Positions 35,670 through 45,728 of a DNA stretch of 64,000 nt are shown here, in pieces. Source of the stretch: Methanosarcina acetivorans C2A (GTDB lineage: Archaea; Halobacteriota; Methanosarcinia; Methanosarcinales; Methanosarcinaceae); contig NC_003552.1 of NCBI RefSeq assembly GCF_000007345.1, forward strand, positions 4,340,001-4,404,000, read 5' to 3'. The notes under the pieces were generated by a model, which was not told the DNA's origin, searched no databases, and was given only the letters and a program-made list of their open reading frames with translations. Each line of letters opens with the position of its first letter. The first letter of the stretch is position 1. Made by a program: the position numbers and the translations under genes.

Positions 35670-36635
35670 ATGAAACTTGAAATTCAATTTGACCAACTAA
35701 ATGAAAAATATGTGGATGCAGCCGCTGATTTAATTATGTCTGCATACATTGAAGAAAAGACGGCGATTCCATTTTTACCTTATGAAAAAGACCACTTATA
35801 CTATCTCAGGAAGTTAATTAAGAACTTATTTGACAACGGAACAGGCATTGCTGCTATAAGAGGAGAAGAATTAATCGGGTTTATCGCCGGATTTGAGGTT
35901 AAAGAACTATTTGGGAAATGTAAAGGTATTTACAGTCCTCTATACGGGCACGGCGGGAAAAATGAATATAGAAGTGTATTGTACCAGGAGTTATATACGC
36001 ACGTAGCTGAAATATGGGTAAGAAATGCCTGCTTTACTCACGCGTTAACATTTTTCGCACATGACACGAAAACTACTGATTTATGGTTTTGGCAGGGTTT
36101 CGGTCTGCGCTGTGTAGACTCTATTTGCGAATCAAAACAGATTTCTGTAAATAATCCTTCTGATATTATAATTGGAAAAGTCAACGTGCCTGATATTCCC
36201 GCTTTAGCAGATATTCATAGACAGCATAACATGTATTATGGAAACTCACCTGTTTTCATGCCTAGAAGAGATGAAGATCCGGTCCAGGATTTAACCGCTT
36301 GGCTTAAAGAAGGAAATCGTCATTTATGGGCTGCTTATCAGGATGGAAAACCGCTGGGATATATGAAAATTCAACCAGACGCTGAAACTTTTGTTTCGGA
36401 CCACAGGAATGTTATGAACATAACCGGTGCATATGTTCTGGAAAGTGAAAGAAAAAAAGGTATAGGAACTATGTTATTGGGAGCAATACAGGAATGGCTT
36501 TTACAAAACGGTTATACTCTTTGCGGAGTGGATTTTGAATCCATAAATATTACGGGAAGCAGATTCTGGAATAAGCATTTTGTTCCGTATGCGTATAGCA
36601 TGGTCAGACGGATTGATGAGAGAATTTCAACATGA
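35670..36635 (+). CDS. Tandem GNAT acetyltransferase
   Basis: A 321-residue protein made of two GNAT folds. The N-terminal one (about 1-150) is degenerate. The C-terminal one (about 165-315) is better preserved, with IPALADIHRQHNMYYG, the strand LWAAYQDGKPLGYMKIQP (about 218-235), NITGAYVLESERKKGIGTML (about 251-270, the acetyl-CoA pyrophosphate loop RKKGIG) and DFESINITGSRFWNKHF (about 291-307). It would transfer an acetyl group to an unknown amine. It starts at ATG 35670. It has no operon partner and no damage, unlike several neighbours. Confidence 0.83.
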   Translation: MKLEIQFDQLNEKYVDAAADLIMSAYIEEKTAIPFLPYEKDHLYYLRKLIKNLFDNGTGIAAIRGEELIGFIAGFEVKELFGKCKGIYSPLYGHGGKNEYRSVLYQELYTHVAEIWVRNACFTHALTFFAHDTKTTDLWFWQGFGLRCVDSICESKQISVNNPSDIIIGKVNVPDIPALADIHRQHNMYYGNSPVFMPRRDEDPVQDLTAWLKEGNRHLWAAYQDGKPLGYMKIQPDAETFVSDHRNVMNITGAYVLESERKKGIGTMLLGAIQEWLLQNGYTLCGVDFESINITGSRFWNKHFVPYAYSMVRRIDERIST

Positions 36636-36659
36636 GTTAATCAACTCTAAAAATAAGTT

Positions 36660-36836
36660 AATTAATTCTAAACACAGGCTAATTATTCAGCTACCCTTGT
36701 TCCTAAGAAAATCAAGATATACGATCTAAAAACCGGGCGCGACTTAAGTGAAGTATCCGAAGAGGTTTACGCAGAAGTGAAGAACTGGATAATAAACAAT
36801 TTAAAAAAAACCGGAAAAAAGAGAGACGCCGGTCTG
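36660..36836 (+). pseudogene. Possible gene-tail remnant
   Basis: An open, protein-like stretch (ATLVPKKIKIYDLKTGRDLS, EVSEEVYAEVKNWIINNLKK) without a start codon lies between the GNAT gene and the chemotaxis-type gene. It resembles the last 40-50 residues of some protein but was not matched to a family. Confidence 0.3.
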
Positions 36837-36852
36837 AACAGGTTTCTTTTTT

Positions 36853-39800
36853 TTATGATTTTTTATTCCCGGATTTTTCTGACTCAATCTCCCTCTCTAT
36901 GGTTGCAATAGCAAATATCTCCCCGAAGTTATTCAACAATGGGGAGGCGGTCAGCCATATATCTACGATCCGGCCGTCCTTGCTGAGTCGCTGGGTTCGA
37001 TAAGGTTTTAGAGCTTCAGCCCGGCCAAGCCTCTTTACTGTGTTCAACTCTTCTTCTTTCCGATTTTCCGGGATCATGGAGCCAATATTCATATTCAGGG
37101 CCTCGGCTTCATTCCAGCCGTACATCTTCTCAGCACTTGGATTCCAGGCCAGGATCCGACCCTCCAGATCCTGTAATGTTATAGCATCATTCGAGTAGCG
37201 AACAACCATATCCAGGCGGGCTTCGGATTCCTTCAGTAGCTCCTTCGCCCGCTTCAACTCGGTAATCTCGGTAAAAGTAATTACTGCTCCCCTAATAATG
37301 TTTTCAAGTGTGCGATAGGGCCGGATGCGCATCAGGTACCATATGCCGTCATGGGCCTGGACTTCAATGTTTTTGGGCACCAGCTCGTTTAGCACCTCAC
37401 GTATGTCCTCTATCAGGCTGTCATATCCCAACAGGTTTGAGACGATGTCTCCAATAGATCGTCCTACGTCAGTAGGGATCAGGTTAATAATTCGTGTGAC
37501 TTCAGGAGTGAAACGCATAATGCGCAGTTGATGGTCCACAAAAATTGTGCCTATACCCGTGCCAGCCAGTAGATTATTCATATCGTCATTAGCTTGAGAC
37601 AGTTCGGTCACCTTATTTTGCAGTTCAGCATTGACCGTGACCAGTTCTTCATTGGTCGACTGTAATTCTTCCTTGGAGGTTTCCAGCTCCTCATTGGTGG
37701 ACTGCAGTTCCTCGTTGATTGACTGCATTTCTTCGTTGGAAGATTTGAGTTCTTCATTGGAAGCCTCCAGTTCTTCATTGGAGGCTTTGAGATCTTCTTC
37801 CTTGAGCTCCAGTTCTCGCCTCAGTGTCAGGATACGCATATCGATTCCCATTTTGCCCTCATCGGTTCCTTCTCTGGCACATCTGGCAACTGCCTCTTCG
37901 GTTTTATTTTGCTCTGATTCTGGAGATTCCTCAAAGGTGACCAGGAACAGATTTGGCCCACTGACTTTGCGGGGGCTTGCATTCACAGGTACGATTGTTA
38001 AATTTACGATAACAAAGTCGCCATTGGTTTTGACTTGCAGTCCGGGGTAGAATAATGGTTTTTTATCGACTGCCGCTTTGTGAAAGACCTTAATCAACTT
38101 CTGACGCAATCCCTCGCGCGCCATCTTCAGGATGTTCATGCCGGCCCCACCCGGAGCCAGTTCCAGGTACATGCCGGTACGTCCATGTATATAAAGAATC
38201 TCGCCTTTTTCGTTAACGAGTACGCTGGCAGGTGCGTAAAGCTGAAGCAACATCTGTTCGCTCAGTTCGCGCAATTTAGATTCACCGATGGGAACCTCTT
38301 CGGATGGTTTTTGAGTTTCCCTGAGTTCCAGTTGTGGCGGTACAAATTTTGCTATCGCATGGTATTGCTCATCTTCACCACTCTTTCTGCTTTTATACAG
38401 TTTTGCCTTGCGGTCCAGCGTGTCAAAAAGGTTCGTGAACCCGTATACGTTTTCGGAGGTACCAAGGAAGAGAAACTTGCCAGGATTCAACGCGTAGTGG
38501 AAGATGGGAATCAGTCTCTTCTGCAACTCCCCGTCCATATAGATCAGCACATTCCGGCAACTGACCAGGTCGAGTTTGGAGAATGGCGGATCCTTAATAA
38601 GATCGTGATCGGAAAAGATTACCATATCACGGATAACTTTTTGGACGCGGTAACTGCCGTCCGGACCCTGGGTGAAGAAGCGCCCCAACCGCTCCTTTGA
38701 GACATCGACAGAGATACTGGCAGGATAGGCGCCGATGCGGGCCTGTTCGATGGCATGTGCGTCAATATCTGTTGCGAAAATTTGTACTTTGAAAGGTTGT
38801 TTCAACAGATCCATATGTTCCTGGATCAGGATACCGATTGAGTAAGCTTCCTCGCCTGTGGAACAGCCAGGCACCCAGATACGTATCGATTCGTCTACAA
38901 GTTTGTCGATAAAGAGGTTCGGGATGATTTTTTCCTTAAGTACATCAAACGCATCTGGATTACGGAAGAAACTGGTGACGTTGATTAGAAAGTCTCGAAA
39001 GAGCGCTTCCACCTCGAGGGAGTTTTGCTCTAAATAATTCACATATTCTTCTATGTTCCCGATATTGTGGACTACCATACGCCGTTCGACGCGTCGGCTG
39101 ATTGTGCCCCTTTTATAATGGGAAAAGTCGTGACCAGTATGGGTGAACACCAGATTGAATATCTTTTTCATCGCGTCTTCGGCCCTGAAAACTGGAGAGG
39201 ATACTTTTTCAAAAGCTTGAGTGACATAGGCAACGAGATGGTACGGCATTTCTTGCGGCGGCAGGATGTAGTCAACCAGACCGGTGTCGATTACGTTGCG
39301 TGGCATGCTGTCATACTCGCTTGATTCGGGACTTTGTGCCATCACCATGCCGCCTTCAGCCTTAATTGCCCGTACTCCCAGTGTACCGTCACTACCTGTA
39401 CCCGAGAGTACAATGCCGATAGCCCTTTCTTTCTTTTCCTCGGCCAGGGAACGGAAAAAAAGATCAATCGGCATGCGATGACCGCGTGGCTCGGCCGGTT
39501 CTAGCAAGTTCAATGCTCCCTCTTTATAAAGCATGTCCCGGTTAGGCGGGATAACATAGACACAGTTAGGCTCAACGTCCATCCCGTTAGTGACTTCGTA
39601 AACAGGCATATTTGTATAGTGACTTATCAGGTCTGTGAGTATACTTTTGTGCTTTGGATCCAGATGTTGCACCACAACAAAGGCGATGCCTGGCCCCAGG
39701 CTGTCGGGGATAGCTGAGAAGAAGGCTTCGAAAGCAACCAGTCCACCAGCTGATGCACCGATGCCTACTATGGGAAATTCATCCGTTGTGAATTCATGTA

Positions 39801-40035
39801 TACCCTCCCCCGGAGCAGGAGGCTCAGAGATAGACATTGCTTCTGTAACATGTATCTGCTCTTCTTTTGCTACCTGCTTCCCTTTTGGTATCTGTTTTCC
39901 TGTTGGTACCTGTTTTCCTGTTGGTACCTGTTTTCCTGTTGGTATCTGTTTTCCTGTTGGTATCTGTTCCCCTTTTGGTACCTTCTTCCCTTTTGTTATT
40001 TGTGCTTTTTTGCTCGTGGTTTTATCTATAATCAT
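36853..40035 (-). CDS. CheB-CheR-PAS hybrid signalling protein
   Basis: A 1060-residue fusion. An N-terminal Lys/Gly/Thr repeat region (about 15-60) has copies of GKQVPT. CheB methylesterase (about 85-270): GIGASAGGL (Ser), VVVQHLDPKH (His), SGTGSDGTLG (Asp). CheR methyltransferase (about 285-550): HDFSHYKRGTISRRVERRM, WVPGCSTGEEAYSIG (SAM loop), LVSCRNVLIYMD. A small PAS-like region (about 590-710) is followed by a long coiled coil (about 745-830) with repeated SNEEL(E/K/Q) heptads, then two PAS domains (about 835-940 and 945-1050). There is no receiver domain. Such proteins are linked to two-component systems, and a histidine kinase follows 240 bases away on the same strand. They may methylate and demethylate an unknown receptor. 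Confidence 0.93.
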   Translation of the reverse strand: MIIDKTTSKKAQITKGKKVPKGEQIPTGKQIPTGKQVPTGKQVPTGKQIPKGKQVAKEEQIHVTEAMSISEPPAPGEGIHEFTTDEFPIVGIGASAGGLVAFEAFFSAIPDSLGPGIAFVVVQHLDPKHKSILTDLISHYTNMPVYEVTNGMDVEPNCVYVIPPNRDMLYKEGALNLLEPAEPRGHRMPIDLFFRSLAEEKKERAIGIVLSGTGSDGTLGVRAIKAEGGMVMAQSPESSEYDSMPRNVIDTGLVDYILPPQEMPYHLVAYVTQAFEKVSSPVFRAEDAMKKIFNLVFTHTGHDFSHYKRGTISRRVERRMVVHNIGNIEEYVNYLEQNSLEVEALFRDFLINVTSFFRNPDAFDVLKEKIIPNLFIDKLVDESIRIWVPGCSTGEEAYSIGILIQEHMDLLKQPFKVQIFATDIDAHAIEQARIGAYPASISVDVSKERLGRFFTQGPDGSYRVQKVIRDMVIFSDHDLIKDPPFSKLDLVSCRNVLIYMDGELQKRLIPIFHYALNPGKFLFLGTSENVYGFTNLFDTLDRKAKLYKSRKSGEDEQYHAIAKFVPPQLELRETQKPSEEVPIGESKLRELSEQMLLQLYAPASVLVNEKGEILYIHGRTGMYLELAPGGAGMNILKMAREGLRQKLIKVFHKAAVDKKPLFYPGLQVKTNGDFVIVNLTIVPVNASPRKVSGPNLFLVTFEESPESEQNKTEEAVARCAREGTDEGKMGIDMRILTLRRELELKEEDLKASNEELEASNEELKSSNEEMQSINEELQSTNEELETSKEELQSTNEELVTVNAELQNKVTELSQANDDMNNLLAGTGIGTIFVDHQLRIMRFTPEVTRIINLIPTDVGRSIGDIVSNLLGYDSLIEDIREVLNELVPKNIEVQAHDGIWYLMRIRPYRTLENIIRGAVITFTEITELKRAKELLKESEARLDMVVRYSNDAITLQDLEGRILAWNPSAEKMYGWNEAEALNMNIGSMIPENRKEEELNTVKRLGRAEALKPYRTQRLSKDGRIVDIWLTASPLLNNFGEIFAIATIEREIESEKSGNKKS
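39870..39985 (-). repeat. 18-bp coding repeat in the CheB-CheR gene
   Basis: About six imperfect 18-bp units (GGTACCTGTTTTCCTGTT on the plus strand) encode GKQVPT/GKQIPT steps. They lie between the start codon and the CheB domain, at a flexible N-terminal tail. Confidence 0.8.
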
Positions 40036-40272
40036 ATAGCCCCTTCCCTTCCTGCCTTGATCTGAATATTTTAATGCTCCTTTATATGTGCACCCAATGA
40101 TGGAAAGCTCGAAAATCCCGTTCTGAATAATATGTGTTGTGCAAAGTTATGAGAAAAAATGGTAATTATATATGGAATAACTGTTCTCTCTACAAGGCTA
40201 TATCCCTTTCTTTTCTGGCATGCTGATCCTGCCCGTGAGATTTTCAATGTCATTTGCACCATATAATTAAAT

Positions 40273-42186
40273 TTAGTAGGGCTTACGATGAAAACTGATT
40301 ATTTTTTCTGTTACCGTAAACTTCATGATGAACTCTGTTCCTTTGTCCCTTTTCAGTTCAAGTTCGCCGTCTAACTGTTCTACAAGGGAAATTACTAACT
40401 GAAACCCGAGACTATCCAGCTCTTCGATGTTAAGGTCTTTGGGAATGCCCACGCCGTTGTCTGAAACAATCATAGTAAAACTGGGGCTTTCGCAGTCTTT
40501 GCTATTGCTTTCTACGCATCCTATGCTGTTTCTACATTCTCTGTTCCCTTCTCTACGAAGTTTGATTCGGATTTCTCCTCTATCTCTACCTAAAAACGCA
40601 TGTTTGAGGGAATTGGAAACAAGTTCGTTAACAATCATTCCTAATGGGACTGCTGTATCCATATCAAAGAAAATGTTTTTTTCCAGATCCATATTTAAGC
40701 TGACATCGATAGTTCCGAGCCTGTATGTCAGGAAAAGGTTGTCAGCAAGCTCCTTGATATAAGAAGAAAAGTCAAGTTTATCGAGCCCGCCACTTTTATG
40801 CAGCTCCTCATGAATAAGAGCCATAGATATAACTCTATCCTGGCTCTCCCTGAAGGCTTCCATAACCTCCGAATCCTTAATACCCTCTCTTTTATTAAAC
40901 TTTTCAGCCTGTAGATCCAGCAGGGAGGAAATAACTTGCAGATTATTCTTAATACGATGATGAATTTCTTTTTTACGGGCAGCTTCTATATTTTCAAGGA
41001 ATTTTTCCATCTCTTTTTTCTGGGTCACATCATAAATTGTACCCTGATAGAATTCCGGCTTTCCATTCCTGCTATTAATTTTCTGGTAAATTTCACTAAC
41101 ACATCTGACTCTTCCATCCCTATGCTTTATACGATACTCGATATCTCCATAACTGGGGGATGGGGAATTTCGAATCTTTTCTTCTGCTTTGAGAACGAGA
41201 GAAAGATCATCCGGATGGATTATGTCTTTCCACTTAATACGGGATGTAAACTCCTCTTCTCTATACCCGGTTATCTCTTCAACAGCCCCGTTCAAGAATA
41301 CAGGAACGAAATTTTCATCAAGCTGAAAAACAATACCACGAAAATTTTGTATGAAAGAACGATATTTCTCCTCACTTTCTTCTACTTTTTTTATCGCAAG
41401 ATTCCAATCCGTAATGTCTTTCAGTACTCCGATAACCTCGTAGGGATAACCTTCATTATCCTTAAGGCAAACCCCTTTGTTTTCTACGTCAATGTAAATT
41501 CCATCCTTTCTTCTCAATCTTAATTCTTCTTTAAATCTGTCTCCGGTTTTATTCATAGTCTGGAGTCTTTCATCCACATGTTTCATACTTAAAGGCTGGA
41601 TACTTGTAATCCAAAAGTATTTGCCAAGATTCTGAATTTCTTCAAGACTATAGCCTGTAACTTCTTTTATAGCACCGGACCAGTTGCACCTATTTGTCCT
41701 TAAATCGTAATCATATACCAATTGGCCTGTCTGCTCTGTGGCAACACTGTATATTTCCTCGCTTCTCCGAAGTTTTTCCTCTGCTCGTTTACTATTGGTT
41801 ATATCCCTGGCGATAACTAAAGCAGCGACCGGATTTTCAGAGGTATCAAGAATTGGAGAAACACTTAGCAAGATGTTTATTATTATACCATCTTTTCTTG
41901 ACTGTAAAGTCTCATGATGATGGAGTCTATCGCCCTGTTTAATCAGTTCGGTTAATTCTTTCATTTCTTCGAATAGCGCAGGTGGCTCAAGGACAGACAT
42001 GGACTTTCCCAGAATTTCTTTAGCCGAATAACCATAAATTCGCTCTGCGCCTGTATTCCAACTGGTAATTGTGCCATCAAGAGTCTCGGTTATAATTGCA
42101 TCGTCCGATGATTCCACAATATTTGCCAGGATCTGAATTTGGTCTTTTGTCCTCATATTTTTCTTTGACAACTCCCCAGATATCAA
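40273..42186 (-). CDS. Histidine kinase with three PAS domains
   Basis: A soluble sensor kinase of 637 residues with no membrane segment. PAS1 is about 20-135 (VESSDDAIITETLDGTITSW), PAS2 about 145-260, PAS3 about 270-390 with a PAC motif after each. The kinase core is of the HisKA_2 type: KKEIHHRIKNNLQVISSLLD (about 404-423), where the first His of HHRIKNN is the expected phosphorylation site. The HATPase domain has MIVNELVSNSLKHAF (N box, about 513) and VSDNGVGIPKDL (G1, about 578). It reads in the same direction as the CheB-CheR gene, with a 237-base gap, so the two may signal together. No response regulator is adjacent. Confidence 0.92.
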   Translation of the reverse strand: MISGELSKKNMRTKDQIQILANIVESSDDAIITETLDGTITSWNTGAERIYGYSAKEILGKSMSVLEPPALFEEMKELTELIKQGDRLHHHETLQSRKDGIIINILLSVSPILDTSENPVAALVIARDITNSKRAEEKLRRSEEIYSVATEQTGQLVYDYDLRTNRCNWSGAIKEVTGYSLEEIQNLGKYFWITSIQPLSMKHVDERLQTMNKTGDRFKEELRLRRKDGIYIDVENKGVCLKDNEGYPYEVIGVLKDITDWNLAIKKVEESEEKYRSFIQNFRGIVFQLDENFVPVFLNGAVEEITGYREEEFTSRIKWKDIIHPDDLSLVLKAEEKIRNSPSPSYGDIEYRIKHRDGRVRCVSEIYQKINSRNGKPEFYQGTIYDVTQKKEMEKFLENIEAARKKEIHHRIKNNLQVISSLLDLQAEKFNKREGIKDSEVMEAFRESQDRVISMALIHEELHKSGGLDKLDFSSYIKELADNLFLTYRLGTIDVSLNMDLEKNIFFDMDTAVPLGMIVNELVSNSLKHAFLGRDRGEIRIKLRREGNRECRNSIGCVESNSKDCESPSFTMIVSDNGVGIPKDLNIEELDSLGFQLVISLVEQLDGELELKRDKGTEFIMKFTVTEKIISFHRKPY

Positions 42187-42664
42187 GTCAAAAAATCCCT
42201 GTTTGAGGCTCCTGCTTTATCTAAAGTCTCAGATTGTATCTAGTCCAAATTTTATAATATTGTTGATATAAAAAAAGTGTTTATTGATGTATATAACTTG
42301 TAGAATATTAAGAAAGTGACGGAAAAACTAATCTATTGATTACACTACATTTTTATTTGCCTATGAAACTAATTGCATATTAAAGCTTTTACAACCGGTA
42401 GTTGCTACCGATTTAAACGAGAAGTAGGCTCTAAAACAGCCAGTTTCTTTTGAAGGAACTCTGGAGAGATTTTTTTTCGCAAAGGTTGTTTTTTAAACAA
42501 ATCTTCCGTAATGGGAAAATTTTAAAACCCTTTCCAGAAGCTTTTTGAAGGGCAAATATCCAAAGATGTTTAAAACTCACGGGCCGGAAGTTATACTAAT
42601 CTGAATATCCCTGGCACACAAAAGATTTTAACTATTTGTATTTTTTTCTTTATATATAAGGTTT
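42187..42664. other. Spacer with small palindrome
   Basis: 478 bases without a gene. A perfect CGGTAG-TTG-CTACCG hairpin is at 42396-42410. The region includes the histidine-kinase promoter. Nothing else stands out. Confidence 0.45.
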
Positions 42665-43345
42665 TTAAATCCAGCCGTTGGATTCAAGAAATTCAATAGC
42701 TTCTACGGCTCCGTCCCCATAAGAGGCTTCTGTCACGTAATTAGCAGCTTCTTTTATCCTTTCGTCGCCATTTGCAACAGCAATCCCAAAACCTGCAGCC
42801 TCAAACATTTCAATATCATTTTCTGAGTCTCCTATTGCCACAAAGTCTTCAGCTTCAAGCCCCATTATTTCCGCAAGCTTTCGGAGACCTGAACCTTTGT
42901 TGATCCGGGTACTTTTGATGTGGACTGCGTATTTGGTGTCAACCATTTCGACATCGAAGGGCTGGGTTTCCAGGAGGGTTCTGGCTTTTTCAAGGTTAAA
43001 GTCCCGTCTAAGGGCAATCTCGGTTTTTCGGTAGAAGGGATCGAGTTTTGTGAGCTTGAAATATTCGGATAGAAAAGAGAAGGCTTTTTCACATTCTTCC
43101 AGGCTTTCTTCAAAGGTGCCGTTCAGGTCGTAGCGGACTGTAACCGCGCCTCCGTTTTCGGCAATCACAGCCCCGTCCAGGCCGATAAGCTTTGATGCTG
43201 TCCTGGCATAACAGAGAATATTGCCTGTGGCAAGGACTACCGGGACTTTAAGGATACGGATTTTTTTGACGGCCCCGAGGTGGAGTTCCCTGTTCTCGCA
43301 GGTAATCGTCCCGTCAATGTCAATGACGATAGCTTTGAATTTCAT
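42665..43345 (-). CDS. HAD phosphatase, phosphoglycolate-phosphatase type
   Basis: A 226-residue HAD-family hydrolase of the archaeal phosphoglycolate phosphatase (TA0175-like/Cof) subgroup. Motif I is VIDIDGTITCENRE (about 7-20), with the nucleophile Asp. Motif II is PVVLATGN (about 35). The substrate-cap region is about 80-150. KSTRINKGSGLRKLAEIMGL (about 149-168) contains the motif III Lys. Motif IV is FVAIGDSENDIEMFEAAGFG (about 172-191). It would dephosphorylate a small sugar-phosphate; 2-phosphoglycolate is the family name activity. The gene is about 70 bases after radA on the same strand and could be cotranscribed with it. Confidence 0.87.
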   Translation of the reverse strand: MKFKAIVIDIDGTITCENRELHLGAVKKIRILKVPVVLATGNILCYARTASKLIGLDGAVIAENGGAVTVRYDLNGTFEESLEECEKAFSFLSEYFKLTKLDPFYRKTEIALRRDFNLEKARTLLETQPFDVEMVDTKYAVHIKSTRINKGSGLRKLAEIMGLEAEDFVAIGDSENDIEMFEAAGFGIAVANGDERIKEAANYVTEASYGDGAVEAIEFLESNGWI

Positions 43346-43411
43346 TGAAAAGGGATTGGAACGGGGAGATAAAATACTTCCCCATTCATAGTTTTTAATT
43401 GATTACAGCTT

Positions 43412-44389
43412 TTACTGGTCGGTAAGTCCGGCTGTAGTAACCGCAACAACAGCTTCTCCTTCCGGAAGGCTGGGAGAGTCCACGAGGCGGATAATTCTCT
43501 TTTCTCCTTTGGACTTCCGCAGGTAGAGTCTGAAGGTTGCCGTGTGCCCCACAATATGTCCTCCGACAGGCCTTGTGGGATCGCCAAAGAAGGCATCGGG
43601 CTTTGCCATAACCTGATTTGTAACAACAACGCAGGCATTGAACAGGTCTCCGAAGCGGAGCAGGCCGTGCATATGTTTATTCAGCTTTTGCTGCCTGTCT
43701 GCAAGGGTTCCCCTTCCTACATATTCGGCCCTGAAGTGAGCCATAAGAGAGTCAACGATCAGCAGGCGAACGGGTTTTCCCATTTCCTTGAGCTCGTTTG
43801 CCAGGTCTGTTGCAGAGTCTACAAGAAGTATCTGGTGATTGGAATTGTATGCCCGCGCAACATGGATGTTCTGCAGGAATTCTTCAGGATCAAGTTCCAT
43901 TCCGTACTTTTCGGAAAGTCCCTTTACCATCTGGGTAATCCTTTCCGGCCTGAAGGTGTTTTCGGTGTCGATTATAATGACGGACCCGTCAAGCCCTCCA
44001 TGTTCTTTGTCCATCTGGACATTCACTGCGAGCTGGTGAGCCACCTGGGTCTTTCCGGAACCGAATTCTCCATACAGTTCGGTAATAGACTGGGTTTCTA
44101 TGCCCCCACCCATCATTTCGTCAAATTCGACACAGCCGGTGGTAAGTTTGCCTACCAATTTCCTCCTTTCAAGGACGAGGTCTCCGGTCTCAAATCCCCC
44201 TATGTCAGCAGCCTGCCTTGCAGAATTGATGATTTTTGCGGCAGTCGATTCCCCGATTTCGGCTGTAGTTGCAAGTTCGGAAGGAGAGGCTACGGCCACT
44301 GCTTCAACGGTGTTAAATCCGGCTTCTTTGAGTTTTTCTGCAGTTGCAGGGCCAACTCCTGGCAGTTCTTCAAGTGCGACTTCGCTCAT
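43412..44389 (-). CDS. radA: DNA repair and recombination protein RadA
   Basis: The archaeal RecA/Rad51 recombinase, which forms ATP-dependent filaments on single-stranded DNA. The start ATG 44387-44389 ([20 protein letters not shown]) follows AGGAG; an upstream in-frame ATG adds seven unlikely residues. The N-terminal helix-hairpin-helix domain is about 1-60. The core has Walker [10 protein letters not shown] (about 107-115), [15 protein letters not shown] (about 134), Walker [17 protein letters not shown] (about 210) and L2 with [20 protein letters not shown] (about 257-276). Length, 325 residues, is normal for Methanosarcina RadA. No intein is present. Confidence 0.97.
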   Translation of the reverse strand: MSEVALEELPGVGPATAEKLKEAGFNTVEAVAVASPSELATTAEIGESTAAKIINSARQAADIGGFETGDLVLERRKLVGKLTTGCVEFDEMMGGGIETQSITELYGEFGSGKTQVAHQLAVNVQMDKEHGGLDGSVIIIDTENTFRPERITQMVKGLSEKYGMELDPEEFLQNIHVARAYNSNHQILLVDSATDLANELKEMGKPVRLLIVDSLMAHFRAEYVGRGTLADRQQKLNKHMHGLLRFGDLFNACVVVTNQVMAKPDAFFGDPTRPVGGHIVGHTATFRLYLRKSKGEKRIIRLVDSPSLPEGEAVVAVTTAGLTDQ

Positions 44390-44685
44390 TACAAATTCTC
44401 CTGGATGCACATGTTTGTATAAGGTGCATAACGGTTGCTTTCCTATGGTTTTGCAGGTATATATAGCTAGAGGAGGCAGGTTGAAAGTATTCTGAACAGC
44501 ATGGAAAACGCGTTAATTAATTCGAAAGAATCTGCCAAAAAAAAGAATAATAAAAGTTCTTTTCAGGCCCTTAAACTTACAAAAGAAAAGAAGAAAATAG
44601 ATAAAAAAAATAAAAAACCCTCAAAAAGCCAAAAAAACGGAGAAAAACCAAAAATTCTTTTTACTTAGTAGAGTATCCTCCAATC

Positions 44686-45156
44686 ATGCCAAAGGTCGCC
44701 GTAGGCGGTACGTTTCAGTATCTTCATGACGGACACGCCAGATTAATTGAAAAAGCATTTGAGATAGCAGGAGACGGAAAAGTCTACATAGGGCTTACCT
44801 CGGACGAGATGCTGCAAAAAAATCACAGTATCGACAATTATGAAAACAGGAGAGTCCGGCTGCTTGAGTACATAGACGAGATGGAGATTCCGAAAGAAAA
44901 ATATGAAATTACAAGGCTGAACGATCCCTGCGGCCCGACTGTGGAGGAAGATTTCGACTACATAGTAGTCTCCCCCGAGACCTACCCGGTCGCCCTGAAA
45001 ATCAACCGTATCAGAGAAAAAAAGGGAAAAAACCCTCTTGAAATTGTGTATGTTGAATATGTGATGGCTGAAGACGGGACTCCGATTTCGTCCACAAGGA
45101 TTGCAAAAGGAGAAATTGACAGGCACGGAAAGATGAAAAGAGAGTCCCAGGCCTGA
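44686..45156 (+). CDS. coaD: Phosphopantetheine adenylyltransferase, archaeal type
   Basis: Transfers AMP from ATP to 4'-phosphopantetheine to make dephospho-CoA. The 156-residue archaeal form shows the nucleotidyltransferase signature GGTFQYLHDGHARLIEKAFE (about 7-26, with the HxGH-like HDGH), VYIGLTSDEMLQK (about 33-45), then YIVVSPET (about 92) and the ISSTRI motif near the C-terminus (about 138-143), as expected. Archaeal CoaD is distinct from bacterial CoaD but related in fold. The gene is divergent from radA with about 300 bases between, and a small conserved gene follows at 45227. No damage is visible. Confidence 0.93.
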   Translation: MPKVAVGGTFQYLHDGHARLIEKAFEIAGDGKVYIGLTSDEMLQKNHSIDNYENRRVRLLEYIDEMEIPKEKYEITRLNDPCGPTVEEDFDYIVVSPETYPVALKINRIREKKGKNPLEIVYVEYVMAEDGTPISSTRIAKGEIDRHGKMKRESQA

Positions 45157-45226
45157 AAAAGCTGCATTTTCAGGCATATCCCTCCTTCAACAGGTATAAA
45201 TCCGGACAGGATTATAAAGTGATAAT

Positions 45227-45559
45227 ATGCCCAGAGAATTTACACAAATGGACATTGACATTTTTAATAAGCTTGCCCCCGAAGCGGGAGGAAACCAGAT
45301 TTCAAAAGAAGCAGGGCACCATTTCCCTTTCATCCTGCGCCCGGTTTCACACAAGTTTGCCGAATCTCCGGAAGACTTCAGGGAAAGGCTCGAGAGACTG
45401 AACGCAGAAGAACTTGACTACCTTGTAGGGCTTGCCCTCGAAGGAAAGGAAGATATCCAGTCCCTTGACGAAGACCTTGAAGAACTGATTGCGGTAGTCG
45501 AGGAAAAGTTATCCCCTGAAAAGGCAAAACAGTTAAAGGACCTTGTAGGCATTTTCTAA
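45227..45559 (+). CDS. Conserved small protein, unknown
   Basis: A 110-residue protein, highly acidic and probably soluble. It begins MPREFTQMDIDIFNKLAPEA and contains HHFPFILRPVSHKFAESPED (about 32-51), then RLERLNAEELDYLVGLALEG. The second half is helical with DEDLEELIAVVEEKLSPEKA. Family name not known to me; it looks like a methanogen-specific protein with tight composition and no damage. It starts about 70 bases after coaD on the same strand, so an operon is possible. Confidence 0.68.
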   Translation: MPREFTQMDIDIFNKLAPEAGGNQISKEAGHHFPFILRPVSHKFAESPEDFRERLERLNAEELDYLVGLALEGKEDIQSLDEDLEELIAVVEEKLSPEKAKQLKDLVGIF

Positions 45560-45608
45560 ACCGTAAAGATATTCGAAAGGGGGGACACGAAAAGAAACCA
45601 CCCGAATT

Positions 45609-45683
45609 GAATGCCTTCCGAATCGAATACCTTCTGAATCGAATACCTTCTGAATCGGATGTCTACCGAATCGAATGCTTTCT
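45609..45683. repeat. 16-bp tandem repeat, 4.7 copies
   Basis: Units such as GAATACCTTCTGAATC and GAATGCCTTCCGAATC follow each other and run into the first codons of the longest frame at 45675. This is a reason to place the true start of that gene later. Confidence 0.85.
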
Positions 45684-45728
45684 AAAAGGGATATAAGATA
45701 TATCTTTGAAGATACATTTTTGAAAAAC

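Noticed and set aside
37631-38050. Serine-rich antisense frame in the CheB-CheR gene
   Set aside because: Complement of the NEEL coiled-coil repeats; no independent evidence.
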